DNA of 64,000 nucleotides from Apoderus coryli (taxonomy: Eukaryota > Arthropoda > Insecta > Coleoptera > Attelabidae). How positions within the stretch are numbered: the first letter of the stretch is position 1; every line of letters starts with the position of its first letter. The translations under genes and the position numbers were made by a program. Shown in pieces: positions 23,175-32,624 of this stretch. The stretch is from positions 37,091,715 to 37,155,714 of the forward strand of contig OU452200.1 in assembly GCA_911728435.2 (NCBI GenBank), in the 5' to 3' direction. The notes under the pieces were generated by a model that saw only the letters and a program-made list of their open reading frames with translations, had not been told where the DNA came from and did no database searches.

Positions 23175-23306
23175 TTTAACTCAATTGGTTATTGAGTTAA
23201 ATTTTGGTATATGAGTTTGGGGGAGTCCTAGGATGCACCCATTAGTTTTTGGTTGAAATCGCTTGAGCCCTGTGATAGGGGTGGGTTTTTTAGCACTTCT
23301 CTAATT
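23175..23306. repeat. dispersed repeat, left half (also at 34,310-34,440)
   Basis: About 100 bases including AATTTTGGTATATGAGTTTG, GGGGGAGTCCT, CCCATTAGTTTTTGGTTGAA and ATCGCTT.AGCCC match 34,330-34,400 closely. The hammerhead-bearing element is inserted at its right edge within ACTTCTCTAATT. Confidence 0.75.
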
Positions 23307-23373
23307 AGTATAGTGGTTGACAGACAAACTCTCGGATTTTAAGTCTTGTTTTGTTAAACAAGCCCATTCCAAA
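23307..23373 (+). repeat. terminal direct repeat, left copy (67 bp)
   Basis: Starts AGTATAGTGGTTGACAGACA and ends CAAGCCCATTCCAAA. I see no difference from 23,640-23,706. Unlike the right copy it is not preceded by TGGTGAA, the seven bases that follow the ribozyme cleavage site, so the 5' end is slightly truncated. Confidence 0.9.
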
Positions 23374-23595
23374 TATATGCGATCCCGCTTAAGGGAGTAT
23401 CGGCGCGTCTATGTGTTGGTAGTTGCTTTATGGGGTCAGAGACCTCCCAGGCGGTCGATATAGGAACTGTTGTTCACTCGGCGTACTACCAACAATAAAA
23501 CTAGATGTCGCCAAACACATCCTTTTACATCTCTGTACCGTTTGTGGTATATACCACATTATTTACGAGGGTTTGGCTGTCAACTACTGACCGAT

Positions 23596-23637
23596 CACCA
23601 CTGATGAGTCGTGGATCGACGAAACGGCCGTCTGGTG
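23596..23637 (+). ncRNA. type I hammerhead self-cleaving ribozyme
   Basis: All core parts are present in order. Stem I 5' strand is CACCA (23,596-23,600), followed by the core CTGATGA (23,601-23,607). Stem II is GTCG/CGAC (23,608-23,611 with 23,617-23,620) around loop TGGAT. Then come GAA (23,621-23,623), a minimal stem III from the palindrome ACGGCCGT (23,624-23,631) and C17 (23,632). Stem I 3' strand is TGGTG (23,633-23,637), which pairs perfectly with CACCA. Predicted cleavage falls after the GUC ending at 23,632. The very short stem III is typical of retrozyme and Penelope hammerheads, which may act better as dimers. Every required core nucleotide matches the consensus, so activity is plausible. 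Confidence 0.88.
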
Positions 23638-23639
23638 AA

Positions 23640-23706
23640 AGTATAGTGGTTGACAGACAAACTCTCGGATTTTAAGTCTTGTTTTGTTAAACAAGCCCAT
23701 TCCAAA
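23640..23706 (+). repeat. terminal direct repeat, right copy (67 bp)
   Basis: The second copy of the 67-bp repeat, directly downstream of the hammerhead. Its last base overlaps the first base of the 12-bp target duplication. Confidence 0.9.
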
Positions 23707-23717
23707 CTTCTCTAATT

Positions 23718-24218
23718 GTCTATGTGCTAAAATAAGGCCAATATAATGGTCATACCGAAGATTAGTTTAATCTTTGGTTATACTAATTCCTAACTATAAT
23801 AATGGAAATTAATTTCTAATACAACTAAGCAAATAATTTGTAAAAATAATCCCTAGAATTCAATGAATGTAATAAATAAATTTATATTAAGAATATGACA
23901 TCTCCTATAGTTAAATTTCAGCAATTAATTTAATTTCGCATAAATAAAATGGAAGTTAATCAAGCAACATTAAGTTTGCGTTAGCGTTTAACCTTCCGGA
24001 CTAGTAGACTATAAATTCACAAAGAGTAGATTGGATTTCTGGCGAACCGAGAATTAGCCGGCTATTGTTAACGTTTGCTAAACCATCGTGCTTTGTGGTT
24101 CATAGAGATGGACAGCTGTTCTATTGAGAACGATTAGACAATTTTTTTTATAAAAAAAAACGAATGACTGATCTAAGGCAAAATGATCTTCGAAATTTGT
24201 CTTTGTAGATGGCACTTA
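23718..24218. other. no recognisable gene
   Basis: AT-rich, nothing assigned. Confidence 0.4.
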
Positions 24219-24220
24219 TA

Positions 24221-25257
24221 CGAGGGTTGCCTTTTATATTTCGGGATTAGAGAACAAAAACAAATATTAATCATCGAAAATCACTTTGTATTGTTTTTCC
24301 GAATGTTCCCCATGAAGATCTATACACTTTTGCATGCGTTTAAACCAATTGTCGAAGCACTTTTGCCACTCTGATTGAGGTATCTTAAAAACATGCATTT
24401 TGAATGCAGCAACCGCTTCTTCAGGTGTCGAAAAACGTTGATTTCTCAGTTTGTTTTTTACGTACGGGAATAAAAAGAAGTCATTCGGTACCAAGTTTTG
24501 GGTGTTCAAAAATGCAGTTGTTTGAGCCGATGTGTGAGAGGTCGCATTGTCGTGGTGAAGAGTGATCCGTCTTCGGCGGTAGGTTTTCCTGATTTTTTGG
24601 AAGACAACTGGCCAACAAATGGTTAGAACTTAGAATTAAATGTTCTGCGTTGTTCTAGTGGTACGGTTGCGACATGTCCAGTTTTTCGGAAAAAACAGGC
24701 GACCATTTGCTTGGAAGTGCTTCGTGCGCGAACAACTTTTGTTGGATACAGTCGCCTGCTGTTTACTTTCGGGCTCATACGCGTAAATCCACGATTCATA
24801 ACCTGTCACGATGTCATAGACGTGTTTCGAAGCACCGCGATCGTACTTTTTGAGCATTTCTTTCGACCAATCGACACGAGCCTTTTTTTGAGCGATTGAC
24901 AAATTGTGTGGGATCTAACGCGAACAAATTTTTTTGACCGGCAAATGTTTATGCAATATTAAATGTATGCTGGTCCCACTAATGCCTAAGGTTGTCTCAA
25001 TCTCTTGATAGCTCACATGACGATCTTACAATATCAGTTCGCGCACAGCATCAATGGTTTTCGGAGCAACAACTGATTTTGGACGACCTTCACGAAATTC
25101 GTCTTGGAGTGACCACGACCACGATTCAATTCACCATACCATGGATAAACACTCGTCCTTGAGGGAGCTTCATCGCCAAAAATTGAATTACGGTCATCCA
25201 TGCACTGTTGCTGAGTTAATCCACGTCGAAAATTGTAAAAAATAATCGTACGAAAAT
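24221..25257 (-). mobile_element. mariner element, copy 1, 5'-truncated
   Basis: The right end of the element (lower coordinate) starts CGAGGGTTGCCTTTTATATT directly after TA (24,219-24,220). The transposase frame runs on the minus strand. The 5' end is lost: similarity to the complete copy at 50,174-51,433 stops at about 25,257, before the untranslated leader and the second terminal repeat. Confidence 0.85.
24267..25230 (-). pseudogene. mariner transposase, broken (copy 1)
   Basis: Recognisable blocks are SIAQKKARVDWSKEMLKKYD, GASKHVYDIVTGYESWIYAY, FRTPEEAVAAFK-like sequence (STPEEAVAAFKMHVF) and WFKRMQKCIDLHGEH. Compared with copy 4, a deletion of about 24 bp follows the TKVVRARST region and about 40 bp are lost at HPPYSPDL. 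The last catalytic-aspartate region is therefore gone and the frame is shifted several times. The first catalytic aspartate (usual TGDESW) reads Y, a change shared with copy 3. This copy is inactive. Confidence 0.85.
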
Positions 25258-25399
25258 GCGATTGAAATATTTGCTTTTAGTAAAACTATGGTTTTTAATT
25301 TATTATAAAAATATTTATTTAAATTTAAGCGTTCTGACATAACTGTACTAATCTTAAAGGTATTACTATTACTAATCTTAAAGGTATTACAAAAATATT

Positions 25400-26370
25400 T
25401 GATTTCGGATGAACTTTTCGATCCTACACCTTCATGCCACATATAATTAGTGCCCTCGGAAGTGGCCAAGTTATAAACAGTAAAGTTAAAAGTCTAACTT
25501 TTGAGCATAATATAATTTACCAACATTAAGAGACGGTGTTACAAGAATTTTTTCCATGTCCATTGTATAACAAGCGAAGCTGTTATTTTGTACTTCGGAT
25601 CGTTCTTTGTCATCTTTTTTATGAGCCCTAGCTTCTTGTTTTCTAATAAGGTGTAGATCACACTTTTCTTGCAGTATTATCTTTTCTTCTTCTGCCAAAT
25701 TACAATAGAATCCAAGGTTAAATTCAGTATAGTGAAAACATTTCTGTAGAAGCTAAATTTTTCTGGAACAATATTTCTATCTTGACAAAAAAGTTTGTAG
25801 TCTTTGTACAGCCGGTTTTCAGAAAAGGTTGGAAGGCAAATCATTTCTTTTTCTAGTGCTACGATGATAGTGCGACGATAATAGTGCGACGAAACTACAG
25901 GAATTGATTTAAGATGTTCTCTGATTATATTTTGTACAATTTCAGGTTTATTTTTTGTGACTGCGGCTCTAACTCTGGAAATGTTAAAGGTGGAAAGGGA
26001 AAAATTTTGGCAAACTTGACGAGGAACTTCATTTGATGTTAAAGTGTACACAAATGTTTTAGATCGTCTGTCATTGTTTTCACTATAACACCGTTTTTTG
26101 GAATACTCGAAATAATAAGATTCCATCTAAGCTCTTGACATTTTAACTGAAGAAAATTTGATAGAATATCTTCCCGCTGTTCCTTTGTAAAATGTTGTTG
26201 ACAACGACATACAATATTATTTCTCACAGATTTAGCAGGTTTAAGTTTTCCTTTCTGTGTATAATACTGTTTTCCTTGCAATCTTTCTATTACCATTGGA
26301 GCTCGCATTGTAATGGTAAGCTTTTCTGCTTTTGTGCTAGTTCAAGCAATAATTTGCTTCTTGAACACAT
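25400..26370 (-). pseudogene. transposase-like protein of an unnamed insect repeat family
   Basis: Minus-strand pieces in alternating frames join into one protein. They are MCSRSKLLLELAQKQKS (start near 26,370), KQYYTQKGKLKPAKSVRNNI, CRCQQHFTKEQREDILSNFL, VPRQVCQNFSLSTFNISRVR, IPVVSSHYYRRTI, HLIRKQEARAHKKDD, FITWPL-type sequence and SEGTNYMWHEGVGSKSSSEI. The order CxC..KFT.EQR..I...F, CQ.FFLSTxNI, SHYxR and YMWHE is one I associate with a multicopy insect protein family that resembles a DDE transposase and continues with a Y/D-rich catalytic segment. That last part is missing here. A short internal duplication (TTAAAGATTAGTAATA) sits at 25,350-25,390. At least three frameshifts are present. 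The superfamily is not assigned. Confidence 0.55.
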
Positions 26371-28616
26371 TTTTAATTTTTAAGTACGTCTTTATACAAC
26401 AACAGTTAATCAACGACTGACCTATAATACATAACTACCACCCGAACCTGCAAATTCCTGTCCAGACGTGCAAGATGTGGATTAAAACTATTCACTGTAA
26501 CTGAATCAAGATCGCTGAATGAGTTATTGTATTGTTGTAGTGAAGAGTTTTAAGCCGGTTGGGACTTTTCACTACGGAAGATTTGTGGCTTATAACTTAT
26601 AGCAAATATGCTCTAATCAACATAAATATTGATCAATCGCTTAGATCTATTAACCAGTAAGAAATTTAAACGTATTAAAGCATGTTAACAGTCACAACTC
26701 AAAAATGACAATTCACCACTAGGGCGACGATGTATTGTTATGAAAATTTAAAAGGGTGCGCCTATGGACGGCTACGGTCGGTATTGACGTTACAAAGGGA
26801 TATCGATTTGTGGTGTTGTGTTTATAACGAGCAGTTGAAAGCGATTCTTAAATCTTTTATCGATAACAGTTTTGATTATTTTGCATCTCTACTAACTACC
26901 ATCCGCATTCTGATGAAGTTGCCGTGCCGAGAATTTTAGACTGTCAGAAAGCAGCGTATGTGTTTAATAGGTGAGACTAGCCGAGCTTTAGGCATTTAAG
27001 ACCATCTCTCTGGCCAGTAGTATTAAACGGGGCGCATACACACACAGTGTGTGTGAGAGGGAAAGAGAGAGCTTCAGCAAACCCAGTTAAGCCTTGGAGA
27101 TATTTAATATCTTTCCACACATACACTCACACAGAAACAGTCTCATATAATATAGGGCTACAGATTGCCGTAAGTGCTAATAGTCTGCGGTATATGTGGC
27201 TATTTGGCGTACACGGGGCTCCGTATAAATGGGGATGCGACGTGCAAACATAATACTGGGATGTAATTGCGGTACAGAGATGGATTTTATAGGGATTTGG
27301 TGTGACCCTATCGAAATTGGTATTTGCATTTCATTGACATACTGTGAAATATAAAACTAATAGCTCTAGAATACGTAGGTACCAAGTAGAGTAATCAATA
27401 ACCTCCACATATCCTATACAGGGGGTCCCAAAGTCGATGATTTTCGAAAATCGCCTTAACAATTCTAGACATCGAATGTGATGGACTAATGTAGGGGAAA
27501 GTCGTCGAATATCGATCGTATAACTATTAAGCAACCCTGCTGCAATTTTTCGATCGCAAAAGGGACAATTGTCAAGGGTTTCAGTAGCAAACTGCACTCT
27601 AAACTATGTAACAGGCCAAACCCTTTTTTAAATGTATTTTTCTTTAAATTAGTTATAATTAGTAATTAAGTTCAAATATTATGTTATATAGGTGTAAGTC
27701 GTGGATTTTTAGATTTAAGGATAAACAAAAGTGGTGTTGTGGAAGTGCGCGAATATGAATAACAGCTGCGAATATTGCGGCTTCTCTAAAAGGGATGCCG
27801 AAAGGAACGCGGTATAACCGCTCAAAGAATATTCAGATTTTGTGTTTTGCGTACCATACCACATATTATGATGATGAAAGGAGGATAGAAAAAGCTGGGT
27901 AGTCGGGAAGCAACTGCATTAAAAGCAGGTTGCATTTTGTTTTTAATTTCCCGAACCGATTTTAAATTTAATAAAACAATTCTACATAAGTAGAATAATC
28001 AGTAGTACTTGGCCTGATCCATTGTAAGAAAACGAAGTCATTAGCACCAGTAACGTTGTTCTTCAAATTACGTAGTAATTTGAAAATTACTTACTCATTA
28101 AATACTTTTATTGTTTGGGGGGTTTGAGTGTTGTTGGGTATCAACCAACTAAAAGCTTGGTGGCCATCGAAGAAAAGGCATTTGGAGACTATTTATTTGT
28201 GCGGGTTTAAAGTGATCAGAACTGTAAGTAGTTATAATTAGATATTAGTATAGTATTAGTTGTTTTTATTCAGTTTCGATTTTTTTCTTTTTAATAATTA
28301 TAATTAAACCAAATTATTTTGTTTTTGTGACACATCTTTTTCCGAACTCTTTTCCTGAGATTTTGGAGTTCTCATCTGAGCTAGCAAAAGAGATAATTTT
28401 CAACTACAGTTGCTGGTTATTATTATCTTTCGTGTATATTTTTTTGATTTGCACCTTCTTCTGTAAATTAGAAAGTGTTAAGTCAGAGTTTTGATGGCGT
28501 TGAAATTTATTATTTTTACTACAAGGTACAGAGAATATATCTGTAGTTAGATTTATGTTAGAATTAAGGGGAAATCCTAACCAAGTTATATACCATTAGT
28601 TTTATTTGTTTCAGAT
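26371..28616. other. no recognisable gene
   Basis: Several motif-less frames, including a minus-strand one at 27,331-27,597 with a CPFC pair that I cannot place. A GT/GA-rich patch sits at 27,040-27,070. Confidence 0.35.
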
Positions 28617-29516
28617 GCCCAAAAATGCAGTTGTTTGAGCCGATGTGTGACAGCTCGCATTGTCGTGGTGAAGAGTGATCCGTCTTCGGCGGTTGGTTTT
28701 CCTGATTTCTTGGAAGACAACCGGCAAACAAATGGTTGTGTACTACTCAGAATTGACTGTTCTGCGTTGTTCTAGTGGTACGGTTGCGACATGTCCAGTT
28801 TTACCGAAAAAACAGGCGACCATTTGCTTGGAAGTGCTTCGTGCGCGAACAAGTTTTGTTGGATTTGGCTCATCTTGAAACACCCATACAGTCGACTGCT
28901 GTTTACTTTCGGGCTCATTCGCTTAAATCCACGATTCATCACCTGTCACAATGTCATAGACGTGTTTCGAAGCACTGCGATCGTATTTTTTGAGCATTTC
29001 TTTCGACCAATCGACACGAGCCTTTTTTTCAGCGATTGACAAATTGTGTGGGATCCAACATGAACAAATTTTTTTGGCAGTCAAATGTTTATGCAATATT
29101 GAATGTATGCTGGTCCCACTAATGCCTAAGGTTGTCTCAATCTCTTAATAGGTCACATGACGATCTTGCAATATCAGTTCGCGCACAGCATCAATGGTTT
29201 TCGGAACAACAACTGATTTTGGATAACCTTCACGAAATTCGTCTTGGAGTGAACTACGACAACGATTGAATTCACTTAAAACACTGGTCCTTGATGAAGC
29301 TTCATTACCAAAAATTGGATTAAGTTCAACCATGTACTGTTACTGAGTTAATCCAAGTTGTAAAAAATAATCACGAGTTAATTCCATTTTTGGGCCGAGA
29401 TGAATCTTTTAAACATTCTGAGTACGTATAACCTCAAAAATGTCCAACTTTACGACAGAGCTGTCAGTTGCCAGATTGCAACACCAGGGTTGCCAAATCC
29501 CGAAATATAAAAGGCA
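28617..29516 (-). mobile_element. mariner element, copy 2, 3'-truncated
   Basis: The 5' leader and terminal region are present at the high-coordinate end (CAGGGTTGCCAAATCCCGAA at 29,487, then ATATAAAAGGCAA up to 29,516), but the expected last bases CCTTCG are altered. The element stops abruptly at 28,617, inside the DNA encoding the second catalytic region. The C-terminal third of the transposase and the other end are missing. Confidence 0.8.
28630..29333 (-). pseudogene. mariner transposase, broken (copy 2)
   Basis: Frames give MVELNPIFGNEASSRTSVLS (helix-turn-helix N-terminus), DAVRELILQDRHVTY, a WSKEMLKKYDRSASKHVYDI-type block and the first catalytic motif VTGDESW with its aspartate intact. 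The VRARTSSKQMVACFFGKTGH equivalent is also present. Several frameshifts and small deletions occur. The third aspartate region is cut off by the truncation. Confidence 0.8.
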
Positions 29517-29724
29517 AGGGAATTAGTTTCACGCGAGCTCTTCAACCTCATGAAAAGTATGGCGCAACTGGGCAATCTCTAAATTAGAGTCTATAGGTCT
29601 AGATCGTTCGCTTATATTCCAAAGTAGCTCATTCAATTACACCAACAAAAGCAAATAGCTTAATATCTGGACTTCTACTTGGTCAAAATCCTATGATTCG
29701 AAAAGCAATCGGTCTTCGTGGGAT

Positions 29725-30460
29725 GAAGAAAGCATGCGACATGCCTTTAAAGCAGTGAAGGATAAATTTTGTATAGAAAGTGGTATTAAGGTAATCTCAA
29801 TCCCACCTCACACATCACACCGCCTACAACCTGATATTGCAGAATTGTTTAACAATTCTTTTAATTGGGTAGCGACGGTTGAAAAAGAGGTACGATCCTT
29901 CGAGGTAACTGGGATATTTCCCTTTAGTTGTTTTGTCTTAGTCGAGAAGGATTGACATCCTTCTCAGAGGACCAGGTTTACGTTACTGCAGATATTCCAG
30001 GGCCCAGCAATGCCGAAGAGCGTAATGCAAGTCTTGCAATCCAACGTGGCGAAAGAACTCCTTCGCCCATCCCATCCTGGGCCATCCATGTCTAATCATC
30101 AATTTCCACTTAAAATCAACCTAATGAAACGTCAACCTAATCGTAAAACCTCATCTTCTTCAGACGAATCGGATTTGATTTTAGAGGAGGTTATAGAGGA
30201 CGATTTGAGTGATGATACTGACAAGACTCGCTAACCAAGGCAGATTAACAAAAGTCCAACATTTAAAAATTATGATAGGTGAATAATTTGATGAAGATGA
30301 ACTAGAAAAAAATGGATTGGATGATGAGAAATGAAGCGTTTGTACCGATTTTGGTGGCAAAAACGATTTGTGGTGGAGATGTCGTTCATGTGGTTCGTGG
30401 GTTCCCTCTGATTGCACAGATATTGAAAAATTGATTTTCCAAAATATTCTTATATGTGTT
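29725..30460 (+). pseudogene. pogo/jerky-type (DDE_1) transposase C-terminal relic
   Basis: Plus-strand blocks are FCIESGIKVISIPPHTSHRL followed by QPDIAELFNNSF. SIPPHTSHxLQPLD is the pogo/Tigger/jerky motif before the last catalytic aspartate, here with the L of LQPLD lost. Next come FEVTGIFPFSCFV and VFSEDQVYVTADIPGPSNAEE (in a shifted frame), an acidic SSSSDESDLILEEVIEDDLS stretch, and KNDLWWRCRSCGSWVPSDCTD, matching the C-terminal zinc motif found in insect jerky-like transposons. Frame changes occur near 29,945 and after 30,234. The catalytic N-terminal part is absent. Confidence 0.65.
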
Positions 30461-31008
30461 ATACTCGATGTAATATTTGTACTATGAGTTGTATTCCTAC
30501 TATCATGGGCATAGCTTTAAGAGCTATCTGCTCAGCTTCTTTAAAAACTCAATAAGGATTTTTCGACAGTATTCAGGGCAGAACATAAATTGATTTTTTG
30601 TTGTAAATATTCACAAAACCCATTGATTTGTAACTCCCAAAAGCTATTCCGAACTTTGTACAGCAATTATAAAATGAAAAAAGTGTTCCAATGATAGCAG
30701 AGCATATACTTTAGGAAATCCGCGAAAAGGCAAATAGCATCGCTACTGGCTTAAGCGGCCTATACACATGCAGGCAAGTGTTAAGACTTGCCTGAACAGG
30801 TCGAGACACGCGAGTAAGTGCGAATGTGTATGTCTCAAAACTCACGGCGCGTTCAGTTCCAAGCGCGGATCGAAGCGAATCAGATTGCGTCTGATTTTTA
30901 GAGCAAGTGCGAAGGCCAACTTATCAGTGTACGTTCAGTTTTTTGTTAGGTTTCGCGCCAAGACTGTTTCTACGTGATTTTCGTGGCAGAATAGTCGCTG
31001 AAAAAAAA

Positions 31009-31718
31009 ATGGCAAATTCTAGACTATCAAAGAAACACGAAGACATTATGAGGGAATTCATAGAATTATATAAAGACAATCCGTGCTTGTGGAAGATAAA
31101 ATCAAAAGAGTATTCCAATAAAATGTTAAAAGAAGAGGCATACAAAATTTTAGTTGAGAAGTTGAAAGAAATTAATGAAGATGCAGCAAAGGAAGACGTT
31201 GTCAAAAAAAATAATTCAATGCGGAGTTGTTTCCGAAAGGAGTTTAAAAGATGTATGGATTGCAAAAAGTCTGGGGCTGGCACTGAAGAAGTATACAAAC
31301 CTACTTTGTGGTACTACGACCTGCTCTTATTTTTAAAAGATCAGGAAATTCCAAGAGAGCCAGTAGGTTTTGACATACCTAGAAATGAAATTAGTCGGGT
31401 AAGTAATGAGATATTGAAATAATCGGGCCGTGTGAAATGATTGTTCTTATTTTTTATAGCCAGTCTGATAGTGATGATCATAAGGATTGAGAGAATGCGG
31501 AAGAGGAGGAAAGGAGTGAATTATACGAGACTGTTCCAGAAACGCCACAGTCTATGATTTCTAGTGGAATATCAGAGAGTATCAGGCGATCGTTTACTAC
31601 TAAAAAACGAAGAACCACGAATCGAAATGCACATCAACTTTCAACTCCAAGAACGACAACGGTGGCAATCACACACATTTCTTCGACGTTCATTTTTCGC
31701 ACAGGTCCCACCAACTGA
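31009..31718 (+). CDS. MADF (Myb/SANT-like) DNA-binding protein of a Harbinger element, two exons
   Basis: Translation starts at the ATG at 31,009 after an A-rich run. Exon 1 (31,009-31,398) encodes MANSRLSKKHEDIMREFIEL with the MADF core YKDNPCLWKIKSKEYSNKM, EEAYKILVEKLKEI and LWYYDLLLFLKDQE. The MADF fold binds DNA and in Harbinger transposons helps bring transposase to the ends. At 31,399 a consensus donor GTAAGT begins an intron. A pyrimidine-rich tract and ATAGCCAG acceptor end it at 31,463 (65 bp, phase 0). Exon 2 (31,464-31,718) reads SDSDDHKD, then a TGA at 31,488-31,490, then ENAEEEERSELYETVPETPQ and RRSFTTKKRRTTNR, the acidic and basic tail expected for this family. Without splicing, the frame ends at 31,422. 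The premature TGA suggests recent decay. Confidence 0.75.
31399..31463 (+). other. predicted spliceosomal intron in the MADF gene
   Basis: The donor GTAAGT matches the consensus exactly; the acceptor side is TTCTTATTTTTTATAGCCAG. The alternative acceptor four bases upstream (after ATAG) would cause an immediate stop, whereas CCAG restores the acidic tail frame. At 65 bp it is a typical short insect intron. Confidence 0.65.
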
Positions 31719-31807
31719 CGAACCTCGACGTTTACCTGAATAATGTGTGGCCGCAATTCGTTTCGCACTTGCTCGCGGACTTGCCTGCATGTGTATAGGC
31801 CGCTTTA

Positions 31808-32246
31808 GACACAGCTTTGCTTACTAACGAGGTGGATCGTGTTCATGAAATTAAACATTTACCCGTGACAAGACAGAAATTGCGTACAATATATTTTAAA
31901 GTCAGATTGCCGAAATAACCTTGTAGTTGAGAGTGATTGGCAACGGCCCACAAACCTCTCGCAAATCATTCATTAAATGAAATAAAACTGTTGCGCGTTG
32001 AACCGTATAAATTTAACGATACTCATAATATATCACACGCACAGAGAGACAGACATAAAAGCCGGGCGACTGTTGCCAACAAATTACCCGTGCATCTATT
32101 TCTATATAATTGCTGTTTTCCCTGAAGTATTATTATGGCTGGATTGTAGAAAAATATATACCAGCTCGCGAGATTTTCCCTCAAATAATTATAAATATAA
32201 AATGTTATAAATATCCCCCTTTTTTTACTACAGAAATATTTATGGG
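31808..32246. other. no recognisable gene
   Basis: Motif-less frames only. Confidence 0.4.
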
Positions 32247-32435
32247 ATAACTCAAAAAATTTCCCACTCCATTTTTGGGGCGAGATGAACCTTTTAAGTT
32301 ACTGTAAACAACACAAATAGCGCTCGTATGTCAAAACGTTCTGAGTACGTATAACCTCAAAAATATCCAACTTTACGATACAGCTGTCAGATGCCAGATT
32401 GCAACACCAGGGTTGCCAAATCCCGAAACTCCTAT
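32247..32435 (-). repeat. mariner 5' leader fragment (solo)
   Basis: The segment matches the untranslated leader of mariner copies 2 and 4: CGTATGTCAAAACGTTCTGA, GTACGTATAACCTCAAAAAT and GCAACACCAGGGTTGCCAAA, then TCCCGAAA. No transposase remains. A second copy of the AGGGTTGCCAAATCCCGAAA word lies at 32,496-32,516, so the terminus was duplicated or two ends abut. Confidence 0.75.
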
Positions 32436-32624
32436 CCCTGAGAATATCCCGCATTGACTTTCCAAAAAGTTGGCCGCCTTAAATCAAGACACCAACCAAG
32501 GGTTGCCAAATCCCGAAATTTCCGGCATAAAAAAATGGAGACCCATATTGAACGGACAACCCTAGTATCTAGCACACACAGTAGGTGAAATAATTCGCAG
32601 CCCTCGTATATACTGTTTGGTAAC

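Larger units (their letters stand above)
23307..23705 (+). mobile_element. retrozyme-/Penelope-like non-autonomous retroelement with hammerhead ribozyme
   Basis: A 399-bp insertion is flanked by a 12-bp direct repeat ACTTCTCTAATT (23,295-23,306 and 23,706-23,717). It begins and ends with a 67-bp terminal direct repeat (23,307-23,373 and 23,640-23,706) that looks identical throughout, so one complete unit is 333 bp. A hammerhead ribozyme (23,596-23,637) sits immediately before the second repeat, and its predicted cleavage point lies seven bases before the repeat starts. Partial-dimer structure, a target duplication of about 12 bp and a type I hammerhead are the described features of animal retrozymes and of Penelope terminal repeats. 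There is no reading frame of note. It would depend on another element's reverse transcriptase. Confidence 0.8.
30754..31804 (+). mobile_element. PIF/Harbinger-type DNA transposon carrying only a MADF-domain gene
   Basis: The element is 1,051 bp with perfect 26-bp terminal inverted repeats (30,754-30,779 and 31,779-31,804; ends AGCGGCCTATACACATGCAG). A TTA duplication flanks it (30,751-30,753 and 31,805-31,807), the 3-bp target favoured by PIF/Harbinger. A further similar inverted stretch follows inside (CGCGAGtAAGTGCG). The left side also has a 9-bp hairpin CAGGCAAGT/ACTTGCCTG at 30,771-30,794. Autonomous Harbingers encode a DDE nuclease and a second Myb/MADF-type protein; only the latter is present here. 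The element would need transposase from elsewhere. Confidence 0.85.

Noticed and set aside
23307..23705. Terminal direct repeats interpreted as LTRs of a miniature LTR retrotransposon
   Set aside because: No TG...CA ends, no primer-binding site or polypurine tract, a 12-bp rather than 4-6-bp target duplication, and a hammerhead at the repeat border fit a retrozyme or Penelope-like element better.
27331..27597. 88-codon minus frame with a CPFC motif
   Set aside because: One Cys pair is not enough to support a zinc finger or a gene; no other evidence.
30924..31298. 124-codon minus-strand frame opposite the MADF gene
   Set aside because: Antisense shadow; the plus strand has the domain, intron signals and start context.
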